DNA of 64,000 nt, from positions 806,001-870,000 of the forward strand of contig JACAAK010000008.1 of assembly GCA_025093985.1 (NCBI GenBank), read 5' to 3'. Position 1 is the first letter of the stretch. Every line of letters begins with the position of its first letter. The notes under the pieces are model-generated. The model was not told where the DNA came from. It made no database searches and saw only the letters and a list, made by a program, of their open reading frames with translations. Source of the DNA: Calvatia gigantea (taxonomy: Eukaryota > Basidiomycota > Agaricomycetes > Agaricales > Lycoperdaceae). A program made the translations under genes and the position numbers. Of the stretch, positions 21,615-31,520 are shown piece after piece.

Positions 21615-23150
21615 GACTATATGGTGTAATGGCAAAGCTGTTATGCTTGAAAATTGCTAATCTAAGGCATACAAGCCTAATCTAATGATTACATTGAACC
21701 TTTCTGTAGTAGTACAACCTAATCTAAGAGCCCAGCAGTATAATAAAAGAGTACTTGATCACTGTAGAACACTATGGCCATTGATGATGGATAGTGGCAG
21801 CTATGGGATAACCACTGTGCTTAACTAAAAGCAATTTTAACAGTGTACTATATGACCAGTTGTGATTCCAGCTGGACCAGACAGTAAAACCATTCCAATA
21901 TGTCTATACAGTGATACAGGACCTCTCTGATGAGCATAGACTTGAGAAATAAGTCTGATGTGCTTAATCTAAAAGGATGATTGGCATGTTCACAGGGAAT
22001 GCCACCATTGTTAGATTAACAAACATCACTCAGCACTAATGACATATATGGATGTGTTCATGTACAATCCATGGGGACATGTAGGAGGACAATTCACACA
22101 ATGTCTGAAATCTCAGATGCTCTACATATCTAGAGAAGAATGCAGAACCAGAGAACAGGCTAGATACAGCCTAGAACAAATGGATACCCAGGATTTTCAT
22201 GTATTTCCAATGTTTCACTAATCTAACAGGTTGTGGCTCTCTTGGCATATGATCTAATCTACTGGTTTGTACCTTGCTTGATAATATGTTCCTAGTTGTG
22301 TAATCCCTATCTTGTCATATCAAGCACTGAAATAATATATAAACCCCCTCTGAGGTGTCAGATATGGCAAGGAACCTACTAGCCATTGCCCAGCCTTCAG
22401 AGTACAGTAAAAAGTGATCTATTGTGCCTGAGTGAAGCAAAGTAATAAGTTCTTTCAAGATTAACTGGACTAAGTGACTTAAGCTAAGGTTGAGACCTTT
22501 TTGATCTAAGAAGAAGACCTCAGGCTTACTTGTGAAGTGAGCTTAGATTAAGAGTGTATTATATCACTATACCCTAGTACTTGGAGTATCACAAGTGTAG
22601 GACAGTGTGCTTCTGGTCATTGACTTGATAAGAGTGAATCTTAGGGAGTACCTGAGGTTCTGTGTCTTGTTAACTTCTTGGATAAGGGACATGAGTTGTA
22701 CTTTTTACAGTGTAACTTGACTTTACTCTTCTTAGTGAAGGTAGTTAGCTATTCTAGTGTTCTCTATGCATTGTTATTTCATGTTATTTCATGGAACTAT
22801 CCCTTATATTGTCAGATTGCCTTCCCCATAAACTTGCATTGAGCAGAAAGTCTATTCTGTTCACTTAATCTAAGCTGTACATTCTTATCACACAAGTATT
22901 CTACTTCTGCCTCTTTAACAGAGATGAAGGTTGTACTTATTCTGGAACATCATGGTTTTATGGCACCTCTCCAACAGCACAATGACATTGACATACCAGC
23001 TAACACACTATCCATCCTCAGGATTCCCAAGTCATTTATCACCATAAGATGTATACTTTCAATGTTCAATGTTTAACTATGGTGCAGATACTAAACTCAG
23101 ACTGTAAAGAAGCATCCACAAGTCACATTTGGGCACTATGTTTCATAGGG
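21615..23150. repeat. CpG-free AT-rich insertion with repeated TAATCTAA words
   Basis: This stretch has no counterpart in unit 1, where the F-box pseudogene is followed after about 150 bp by the DUF6534 gene. It contains no CpG by my reading from about 21441 to 23150. Eight exact copies of TAATCTAA or its complement TTAGATTA lie at about 21658, 21678, 21720, 21965, 22011, 22219, 22543 and 22866. A TATATAAA box lies near 22338. It may be an old, deaminated LTR-type insertion, but I could not define its ends, and it holds no coding frame. Confidence 0.5.
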
Positions 23151-23209
23151 TGCCGAATGGTCCAATACTCAACTGTTGGACAATGATTACAAAACCTTCC
23201 CTCAATAGT

Positions 23210-23791
23210 TCTTGACCTAGCCCAGCTCAACTTCATTGGAGCTTTTGGGCCTGAGGTCAATCTGAGCCTGCATCTTAGAGACCTGTATGATAGTTATCTG
23301 GCCAACTATGCCTGGGATTAGTGGTTCCATGTAGGCCACTCTCCAAAGTGCAAGTCTCCAGCATTCCCAACTCTGTTGTGGACTGTTGGCCATGGAGTAG
23401 ATTCTCATAGTATATACATTGGTTTAGGAAAACCATGAAGCAATTGCTATACCTATAAGGGAGTGAGTATGTTAAAATATGAATTTCCTGGGTCAAGACC
23501 ACACACAGTATCCCAAGGAAATAGCCACTTGGATGTAGCTGTCAGTTGAATGTTGAACATTCCTATACCCAGATAATCGAACTTATCCTACCAGAAGTAT
23601 ATTTGTAAACTACACATATGTCAGTCTAAGAACTTAACAGAGTATCAAACTTACTGGAAGCTGAAGAGGCCCAACCAGTGGTATGATGGTAGGTGAATAT
23701 TGCAACAAATGCTGTCAACAAGCATCCAGTAAGATAAAAGCAAACAGCAAAGGTGTGATACATCTGTCAAGGCATTTGTCTTCAAGGGTAA
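23210..23791 (-). pseudogene. DUF6534-like pseudogene, unit 2, C-terminal part
   Basis: Matches 15946-16520 in unit 1. The last exon reads NCFMVLLNQCIYYENLLH, against MVLLNQRMYYENLSHN in unit 1. Arg codons and other CpG-containing codons have changed to TpG/CpA forms. The gene is cut here by element E1, whose target duplication GAAGT starts at 23792, and continues at 52232. Confidence 0.7.
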
Positions 23792-23796
23792 GAAGT

Positions 23797-24106
23797 TGTT
23801 ATGACCTTAGTCTGAGTTTACCTCAGGTTGCAACTTTGGGCTAAGACTTGAGGGTGAGTAAGGGGAGGAGAACAAGAGATAGGTTAAGCATACAGAATAC
23901 AGTAGATGTATGTACACTTAAATATGGGGAATCATCCAGTTGAATGGATGGGGCAACTACATGAAACATCTGATCAGGTTGGCGCAGTAGTTAGCACTAA
24001 GTCATAGCCAGAGACCACTCAAAAAAAATAGGTGAAACAGATACACTATCAGTATAGAAATACAGACAAGGATGGAGTACGATGTGATCAGTAAAAAACC
24101 ATAACA
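23797..24106 (-). repeat. E1 3' LTR
   Basis: Runs TGTTATG to CATAACA. On the minus strand it is preceded by a GGGGGTAT purine run at about 24107-24114, the expected polypurine tract, which sets the element's orientation. Confidence 0.9.
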
Positions 24107-24124
24107 ATACCCCCTGATTTGGCT

Positions 24125-25130
24125 TCATACCTCAGGAAGCTTCATCAAAGTCGCCATTGACTATAGCAGAGGCAAGGGCTTTCTTGGTGGCTCTGATGAG
24201 GTACTTTCCATTGTTCGACTACATGAAGAAGACAGGTAAGTGGCTTTCATCCATCTTGGCAGATAGGGACTGGGACACTCATTGAATGGGAAGTCTAGTC
24301 ATGGTAGAGTTGTCTCAGTAGTTCTTGACTATCGTTTTCCAGTAGTGTTGGTCCCTTTCTTGCTCTGGTAACTACAGTGTGGAATCTTACGGAAGGGAGA
24401 AAAACCAATACAAGTTAGTGGTGGAGTGATGGTCTTTATGAAGGCATCAGAGTGAGTTAACCTCTTCCTTCATGGAAACAGTTATTTCTTCATCCATGGG
24501 CATGTCAGATCAGGTTGGTGGCATGGGATTGATTGTATTGTGTAGTTCGGAGAGGGTACTATGGATCCTGTCGACGAGGGCATCGATCTTGGGATCTTCT
24601 GTGGTCTTGTCACTGTCTAAGTAGGTTCATTCACTACATTGGCAAGCTCTAGGAATATGTTGGCAATATCGAGGTGTTTGAATATCTCAAGTCTGAGGTC
24701 AATGCAGGTTGTGGAGGCTGTGGACACAGTCTTGTTCACTGGGTGTGAGTGTGGATTGGTCTAATGCTCAGAAGATGGTGGGAATGTGCTGGTTGGTGGA
24801 CAAGGATGCATTGGTGAAACCCTACATACATAGTCGGTGAAGGTAATGCATGCTGGTGGCTAGGGTGATGTACCAGGTTAATGACTAGTCACTTGTTTTG
24901 AGCAGTGATGGTTTTTATTTTGCTATTGGTAGCTTTGTCAACATTCTTTCAGTAGGGATTCAAGGAAGTCCCTGCACTGGGGACAGTGTAGTAGGCGAGG
25001 TTGTAACAAGTGCCCTAGGGGAGCAAGGTGCTTGGCTGCTGCCTGGTTCTGGGAAGGGGAACGGAGGAGATTGTGGTTGGGTTGGGGTGGACTGAGGGAA
25101 TGGATAGTGACACAGTTGGCTTGGGAGGAA
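24125..25130 (-). pseudogene. E1 extra 3' ORF (family-specific protein of unknown function), decayed
   Basis: Fourth-position coding unit between chromodomain and 3' LTR, homologous to the 329-residue ORFs of E4 (36655-37644) and E3 (46231-47220). Recognisable pieces read NSIVKNYW-like and LPGQE-like words near the 3' end. The ATG is ATA here and stops interrupt it. The upstream pol stop is kept as TAG. Confidence 0.65.
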
Positions 25131-26796
25131 GGTATGTCTGGCTAGTTTCTTTGGCTGGGTGATGATTTTTTGGATTTTCTGCCCCTCTTTTTATGGGTAT
25201 CCTCCAGATGCCTCTTTTGGTAATCTGCTATTGTGTCTTGAGCATTTGTCAAATTGGATTCCACTGTCCACATATCCTCTTTGTTACTGTACCCCTTCTA
25301 ATGGACCAGAAATTGATATCCCCTTCTGCATTTCCTTCGCCCACAGATCTCCTCTACTTCATACTTCCTCTTTATTGTTGATGATGACTGGGTCAGGCAC
25401 TGATGGTTGTCTTTGGCTCAGGAACTCAGCCTCATGGGCTGGTGTTAGGAGCTGTTCATTGAATATATCATGGATGGCCCATTCTTCTGGTAGGGCTAGC
25501 CGATATGCTGCTTCTCCTTATTTTTTCCTTGATTAGGAAAGGCCCATACCATTTTTGGCCTAGTTTCTTTGATGTTTGATTTGTATGGATGTTGGTGTTT
25601 TCCAGCCATACCGCATTGCCTATCTGATGTGTCTTGGTGTGGGTTTTACTGTGGTCATGTTGCTGTTTCATCTTTTCTTGATATGTCTGTAGTGCTGATG
25701 CAGGCATTATCTTGGGCAGCCTGAAGGTGTTTTAGGAATTCTGTGGTAACTGGGTTGTTCGTTGCTGGCTCATTCTTGCCCTTCCATGGGTTCCTTTCAT
25801 AGTTTAGGAAGAATGGTGTTTCCTGTGTTCCTCCATGCCATTTGTCATTGTACTGAAATTCTGTGATGAGAAGCCATTCTGCCCAATCATCTTGATCATA
25901 ATTGCAATATAGGTGGATGTATGTTTCTACTTCTCTGTTGATGTGTTCCATTTGTCCATCAGGTTTGTGGGTGATATGCCATTGATAGGTTCCTGTTCTA
26001 TGCCGAGTCCTTTGAATAATTCCTTAGGTGAATTCTGATGTGAATTGGGGTCCTCAGGTCGCTCAGTACCTTCCTTGGAAGTCCATGCAGCTTCCATATT
26101 TCAGTCCCGATAAACTCTTGTGAATGTCTTTGGATGAAACATCCTGTTGTTGTCGCTATGAGTCATATCATTTTTGTGAAATCAATCGACTGATGACCAG
26201 TATTGCATCTTTCCCTTCTGATTCTGGTAAGGGTCTGATCATGTCAATGCTGATTTCTTCCCAAGGTCCATTCGGTATAGGGAGGGGGTGAAGCAGGTGA
26301 TTTGAGTGGCTATTATTCTGGTTTTGTTTTTCTGGCAGGCTTGGCACCCTCGGATGTACCTCTTTACATCTTTTCTTATTGTTGGCCACCAGTAGTCATA
26401 GTTGATTAATTCCATCATTCTATGCTGGCCTGGGTGTCCTGCATCTGGGATGTCATGATATTGTGCTAGAATTTCTTCCCGTAGTCTTGGGTCAGGTAGA
26501 ACATATATGCTATTTTGTCTGTAGATAATTCCACAGTCCTCCGTGAGTTTGGACTCTGGTTTTCTTAGCTTGGTAAGGACTGTTGTCTTGTGCTGAGACT
26601 TGTTTTGGATCTGTTCTAGGAATGTTGGCTCGAGGAATAACTCTGTCTGTAAGGATATTGTGTCATCTGTGTTTTCTGTTTGTAGCCAGCTTTCTCAGAT
26701 CATGGTGACTAGTTTGTCTTCTTGTTCTTCTGGTATTTGGTGGATTTGGGACAACAGATTGGCCTTTGTATTTGTTTTTCTGGGTACATGCTGTAG
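25131..26796 (-). pseudogene. E1 pol, C-terminal part: integrase and chromodomain, decayed
   Basis: Minus-strand pieces read YIHLYCNYDQDDWAEWL, TPFFLNYERNPWKGKNEP, ISIDMIRPLPESEGKDAI and KLGQKWYGPFLIKEKI, matching the intact-looking integrase of E4. The chromodomain lies near 25160-25400. Stops and substitutions abolish the frame. The right end is the insertion point of E2 within the RNase H/integrase linker. Confidence 0.8.
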
Positions 26797-27103
26797 TGTT
26801 ACGACCTTAGTCTGAGTAAACCTCAGGTTGCAACTTAGGCTAAGTCTTGAGGGCGAGTAAGGGGAGGAGAACTAGAGGTGGTTAAGCATACCGAATACAG
26901 GAGTATGTATGTATGCTTAAATATAGTAGACATTCAGTTGAATGGATGGAGGTAACTACATGAAATATCTGATGACAATGGCACAGTAGTTACTGTGAGT
27001 CAATACCTGGAGATTGCTGGACTGGAATAGGTGAAACAGGTACAGGACAGAGTAGAATGCAGGCAAGTATGGAGTGAGTAAGAATAGGCGAAAGTTCATA
27101 ACA
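26797..27103 (-). repeat. E2 3' LTR
   Basis: Runs TGTTACG to CATAACA, followed on the higher-coordinate side by the purine-tract complement TACCCCCTG and the end of the 3' ORF. Confidence 0.88.
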
Positions 27104-27121
27104 ATACCCCCTGATTAGGCT

Positions 27122-27576
27122 TCATGCCTCAGGAAGCTTGTCAAAGTCTCCATTTACTATGGCGGCTACAAGTGCTTTCTTAGTGGTGGCGATGAGAAAC
27201 TTTCCATCATTGGATTGTGCTAAGAAGATGGGTAAGTGGCTTCGTCCATCTTGTCGGATAGGGACTGGAATGCTGTTGTATGGGAAGTTGGTGGTGGTGG
27301 AGCTGCCCCAGTAATTCTTGACTATTGAGTTCCAATAGTGTTGGTCCTTTTCTTGTCCTGGCAACACAGTATGGAATCTTGCAGGCAGAAGAAAAACTAA
27401 TATGAGCTGTGGTGGTGTGATGGTTTTTATGAAGCGACAGAGGGTGTTGACTTCCTCTTTCATAGAGACTGTGGTTTCTTTGTCCATGGGGGTGTCAGTG
27501 CGGGTTGGTGATGTGGGGTTAACAGTGTCGTGCAATTCGGAGAGGGTGATATGAATCCTGTTGACCAGGGTGTTGA
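27122..27576 (-). pseudogene. E2 3' ORF, C-terminal fragment
   Basis: About 150 residues of the family-specific 3' ORF are open here: ITPPQLILVFLLPARFHT, LPGQEKDQHYWNSIVKNYW, FLIATTKKALVAAIVNGD and the end LPEA. It is cut at 27576 by the 3' LTR of E5. The other half is not found in the window. Confidence 0.8.
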
Positions 27577-28201
27577 TGTTACGTGCATTACCTTACTTCG
27601 CAACCAGGCCCGGATCATCTCCACTCAGGGAGAGGTTCAACGCTATAGCCCAGGAGTATTTGACAAGTCTCAATGACTTCTGTGCAGGCTTCGGATTGCT
27701 CCCTCGAGTAGAAGCTCGCGCTTGCCTGAGAAGTCCGAGTTAAGTGTCACTGCAGTCCCCAAGGTTGTTAGCCTTGTAGCAGACGAGCGAAGATAAGGAA
27801 GCTTGTTACTAGAATAACCTGAAGTAATACAAAGTACTACTTAAGGTTTATATACTAGCTGCGAATAGGAGATGAGAGATTACGTAGTAAGTAGATATGA
27901 GTCAATGAGAACTACTACGGGTTAATTGGTAATCTAAGGAATCATAGGGATAGGTGAAATGAATAGAAGAACGAGTACGAGTCATAAGAAGATGGAGTCA
28001 GGTAAAGAGAAGTACAATGGTGGAAAAGATAAAGGTGAAACAGGAACATGATTCAGAATGAATCATAAGAAGCAAAGGTAGAAGTATATGTGATAAATAA
28101 ATAAAGAACGGACCGGGGTATACAAGAAGAAGAATGGAAAGTCCGTACGGAAGGTTAATACGTTAATGCGGAGAGTCCGGGGGTGTGGTAAGTTCGTAAC
28201 A
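27577..28201 (-). repeat. E5 3' LTR (625 bp)
   Basis: It runs TGTTACG ... CGTAACA, perfect terminal inverted repeats of seven bases. No second copy is present in the window, so LTR status rests on the ends and on the position after the element's last ORF. A TATATAA-type box (minus strand) lies near 27850. Confidence 0.78.
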
Positions 28202-28233
28202 TTAGCCTGTCTCTAGGTAAATTACTCCGAAAT

Positions 28234-30051
28234 TTACACGGATAGGACTGAGTAGTCCAAAGATACCCCGTCGTCGTAATATTCGTCGTCGAAGGCATCA
28301 CGGGGGTTTTCCAAGATTTGTTCTTGGAAACGTTGTTTCATATTTTCAACGGCTTGGACGTGGTTGACATATTTCGGGCAATCTTCTGGTTTATGTTTCG
28401 GGTTGAGAGTTTCGCAGAGTCGGCAGAAGTATTGGGGGCAGGTCCAGCGGTAATGGCCAGGGCGGGTTTTTCGACAGATGGGACAAGTGGTATGGGCACA
28501 ATCACTGGCCCAGTGACCTACGGCAGGGAGGTGAAGTTTGGCACATTTTTCACAAAAGGCCTTCGGGTCGAAGTTCGGGTTGTTCATAGCTCGGGGTTGG
28601 GTTGGGGTTCTTCCTCGTCCTGAGTTAGGATCGAGGGGTTTTCGAATAGGTTTTGGAGGCTTAGAAGTTGATCCAGTTGGCCCATTAAGTTGTGTATGGC
28701 CGTTTCGAATCGTTCGGGTGGGATTTGTCCGTCTGGATGGGAGAGATGTGGATGGGGAAGGTACATGCAGTTTGGGGGAGGGTTCTCTCGTGGGGGAATC
28801 GGCTCGTTGGTGTGGTCTAACCTTAGAAGGGCCAGTTCGCTGGTTGGGTGGGATAGGCTTAACGCTATGCTCGTTGAGGTAGTGGGCGTAAGCCTGAGGT
28901 AATCCAAGGCTTCGTGATGCCTGGATAAATAGGGCCGCTCGATCGGTAGCGTGCTCATAATCCCGAGAAAGATGTTTGAGCTGTGAAATGGCGTCGCAGA
29001 TAAAGCGCCAGTGATTTCGCTGATTGGCATTATGTAGATATTCGGTGTGGAAGCGAGTTCGATGGCCTCCCTTGAGGACCATCGTGCGGAGGGATCCCTC
29101 AGATGAGAAATCAGTTCTAGCCCATAACTCCATGGGCGAAGGTCTATCGTTCGCAGAGGGGGGCTCGGGGGAGAAGCTGCTTCGCCTGTCGGGGTCTCGG
29201 TCGGATGGGTTTGCTGCGATGTAACCCGCGGCTGAGTGTTCAGTGGGGTGTAGTTCATCCCAGGCTGACCTGGGAGGTTTCGGATTGATGGTGGTAGTTG
29301 TGGGGGACTTTGGAGAGGGGCCGGCGGTGGAGGGGGGAATGTGTCGTTGGTCGAGGACAGGAAGTTCTGCCCTAATAGATTTCGGGACCCCAGCTCGCTC
29401 TGAGGGGAGTGTTGGGGTGGGGTTGTCGGCCCGGATTGGGTAGACATACTTTGGTTTTGGTGACCAGAGGAGCCGCTGTGGGGTTGATTTCGTATCGTAG
29501 GTGGCGGTATGGGGAGTGGCTCCGGCAATGACACTGGAGAAAGAGACTGGTGGGTCTCTTGATTCAGGGTTGTTGGATGGATTTGGTACCTCTGTTCGCT
29601 GGGGATTAAGTTGGGATACAGCGGGGCTGCTTCCCATTCTTGTTGGGTAGGTGAGTCTATCCCAGGGGGTACTGGGAGATGATTCGGTGGAGGGGGGAAT
29701 GTAGACGCAATCTGGGCCGATGAAGACGTCAACCCAGAATTGTTTGTTCTGGTCCGCGAATTGTTGGAGCTCGTCTTTGGTAAAGACGGCATTCGGGAGG
29801 GTGATAATGGGCTTTTCGAGCAGTTCGTTAATTTGGACGGTGGGGAGAATTGGGGTTTCGTGGCCCACAGGTGTGACGGTGGGAGGGTAGGATATAGGAA
29901 TATGAGGGGAGGAGGGGAGAGAATGGGCTTTTCTGACTGGGGAATTGTTTTTTGTAGAGAGGGAGGAGATGGAAGAGAGGGAAGGAGAGGGGGATGAGGC
30001 TACAATAGCCGCTTTCTTTCCCTTCTTGTAGTTTTTCTGGGTTGGTGCCAT
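28234..30051 (-). CDS. E5 ORF downstream of integrase with three CCHC zinc knuckles
   Basis: Intact 605-residue frame. The N-terminal 300 residues are Ser/Pro/Thr-rich. A folded-looking region follows (about residues 340-400; FICDAISQLKHLSRDYEHA). Near residues 520-575 come three zinc knuckles: CEKC-x9-H-x4-C, CPIC-x6-H-x4-C and CRLC-x6-H-x4-C. The C-terminus is acidic. This is what a Gag nucleocapsid looks like, but it lies 61 nt after the stop of the integrase ORF and just before the 3' LTR, where gag is not expected. Either this family has moved gag downstream or this is an additional RNA/DNA-binding protein. The start at 30051 is the first ATG. Codon and CpG content are CpG-rich compared with E1-E3. 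Confidence 0.75.
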   Translation of the reverse strand: MAPTQKNYKKGKKAAIVASSPSPSLSSISSLSTKNNSPVRKAHSLPSSPHIPISYPPTVTPVGHETPILPTVQINELLEKPIITLPNAVFTKDELQQFADQNKQFWVDVFIGPDCVYIPPSTESSPSTPWDRLTYPTRMGSSPAVSQLNPQRTEVPNPSNNPESRDPPVSFSSVIAGATPHTATYDTKSTPQRLLWSPKPKYVYPIRADNPTPTLPSERAGVPKSIRAELPVLDQRHIPPSTAGPSPKSPTTTTINPKPPRSAWDELHPTEHSAAGYIAANPSDRDPDRRSSFSPEPPSANDRPSPMELWARTDFSSEGSLRTMVLKGGHRTRFHTEYLHNANQRNHWRFICDAISQLKHLSRDYEHATDRAALFIQASRSLGLPQAYAHYLNEHSVKPIPPNQRTGPSKVRPHQRADSPTREPSPKLHVPSPSTSLPSRRTNPTRTIRNGHTQLNGPTGSTSKPPKPIRKPLDPNSGRGRTPTQPRAMNNPNFDPKAFCEKCAKLHLPAVGHWASDCAHTTCPICRKTRPGHYRWTCPQYFCRLCETLNPKHKPEDCPKYVNHVQAVENMKQRFQEQILENPRDAFDDEYYDDGVSLDYSVLSV

Positions 30052-30112
30052 TGGTAGTTCGGTTTGTAGAAGTGCTGTTAAGGAATGATGGAGAAGTTGG
30101 GCGAATCCTGGA

Positions 30113-31357
30113 TTATTTATATCTTTTAGGTGGGATGGGAATTAGGTGATGTTCTCGTTGGTATTTTTGTAACAGTTCTTGGGCATGTGGTAAGAATTGT
30201 GCTTCGTTTTCCCAAGAGTTTTCTTCGTGGTTGTAACCTTTCCATTTGATATAGTATTCCCTTTGTTTATTCTTGGTTCTATGGTTCAAGATGCCTTCGA
30301 TTTCGTATTCTTCTTCTCCTTCTATTATGTCAGGGAGAGGTGGTTGTGGGTTTGATCCATGGGTATTGTTTTCGGTGTATTCAGAGAGAAGGGTAGCATG
30401 GAATACGTTGTGAATTTTCCATGTTTCAGGTAGTTTCAGTCGGTAGGAGAGCGGCGATAAGACTTCTTTGATAGTGAATGGTCCAAGGTGTTTTGGTGCG
30501 ATCTTGTTTGATTTGAATGGGAGTTTCAGGTTTCTCCGTTCAAGCCACACTTTTTGTCCTAGGGTGAAGGGTTTGAATTTTGCTTTGATTCGTTGTTCCA
30601 TGTGTTCCATAGCTAGTTTGTGGGCAGCAATTGCTTCTCTTCGTGCATGGTCTAGGAGTTCTATTCGTTCTTCAGTAGTGGTGAAGTTTGATTCCTCCAG
30701 AATGGTGGGTATTCCATGGGGTTTTGTTCCGTACATGAGTTCAAAAGGGGTTTGTTTCCGGTCTGAGTGTGTTCGTGAATTATGGGAGAATTCAAGGATT
30801 GGGAGTGCTTTAGACCAGGAGGAGGGATTTCCTGTACAGTAGATAGATAGGTACGCTGCAATTTCCTGATTGAATCGTTCTGTTGTTCCATCCGATTGAG
30901 GATGGTAGGCTGATGAGAATGATTGGGTGATTCCAAGTCGTTTCATGAGAGCTTGACTGGAGTTTGCTCGGAATCTGGGGTCACGGTCGGAGATTATCTT
31001 GTCCGGTAGTCCGAATCTGGTGTAGACCTTGTCTATAATTATATCGGCAATTCCTTTGGCGGTGATTTCCTTTGTACAAGGAGTGAGAATTACCCCCTTC
31101 GTAAGTCCATGGTCCACTATGGACAGAATTGAGTCGAATCCATGGGATTTCGGCAAATCGGTCAGCAGATCCATAGCGATATGGGCAAATGGTCTAGTAG
31201 ATTTCGGCGGTGGTATCGGTTGCAACGAAGGGTGGGAAGGATTTCGGTTAATTTTGAATTGTTGGCATTTGCTGCATCCTTTAACGTAATTTCGTACGAA
31301 GGTACTCATTCCTGGCCAATATACTTCAGCTTTGGCGAGGCGATAAGTTTCTTGCCA
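30113..31357 (-). CDS. E5 pol, C-terminal part: integrase with chromodomain (5'-truncated)
   Basis: Open from the truncation to a stop at 30113, about 414 residues of element sequence. It contains the second half of the HHCC finger (GCSKCQQFK) and the integrase catalytic triad in MDLLTDLP, SDRDPRF and TTERFNQEI. A GQKVWLERRNLKLP-like integrase tail follows, then a chromodomain (YEIEGILNHRTK ... YYIKWKGYNHEENSWE). Chromodomains of these integrases bind histone marks and steer insertion, in this clade usually to heterochromatin. The first residues of the frame (MGFLQSLA) come from the neighbouring element across the junction, not from E5. The element cannot be autonomous. Confidence 0.85.
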   Translation of the reverse strand, partial: WQETYRLAKAEVYWPGMSTFVRNYVKGCSKCQQFKINRNPSHPSLQPIPPPKSTRPFAHIAMDLLTDLPKSHGFDSILSIVDHGLTKGVILTPCTKEITAKGIADIIIDKVYTRFGLPDKIISDRDPRFRANSSQALMKRLGITQSFSSAYHPQSDGTTERFNQEIAAYLSIYCTGNPSSWSKALPILEFSHNSRTHSDRKQTPFELMYGTKPHGIPTILEESNFTTTEERIELLDHARREAIAAHKLAMEHMEQRIKAKFKPFTLGQKVWLERRNLKLPFKSNKIAPKHLGPFTIKEVLSPLSYRLKLPETWKIHNVFHATLLSEYTENNTHGSNPQPPLPDIIEGEEEYEIEGILNHRTKNKQREYYIKWKGYNHEENSWENEAQFLPHAQELLQKYQREHHLIPIPPKRYK

Positions 31358-31520
31358 CATCGCCAAAGATTGCAAAAAACCCAAGGGATTGACATGCTAC
31401 AACTGTGGAAAAAAGGGACACATAGCCAAAGCCTGTACTGTACCCAAGAAAATCCAAGTCCGGGGAGTAGAGGAAGCCACCAACAAAGAAGAGAAGGATT
31501 TTTCCGAAGACTCCAAGTAG
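31358..31520 (+). pseudogene. E4 gag C-terminal fragment (zinc knuckle)
   Basis: Reads CYNCGKKGHIAKAC, a CCHC knuckle, and continues to the gag stop TAG at 31518-31520. The pol frame is open across this stop in the -1 frame. A GGATTTTTCC run at about 31496-31505 is shared by all four family members and could be where ribosomes shift. Confidence 0.8.

Larger units (their letters stand above)
27577..31357 (-). mobile_element. E5: fragment of a second Ty3/Gypsy chromovirus family, 5' half missing
   Basis: Minus orientation: integrase with chromodomain, then a separate zinc-knuckle ORF, then a 625-bp LTR. The sequence keeps many CpG sites and both open frames are long, so it is younger than E1-E3. 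It inserted in the 3' ORF of E2. Its protease, RT, RNase H and 5' LTR are lost at the junction with E4 near 31357. Confidence 0.82.
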
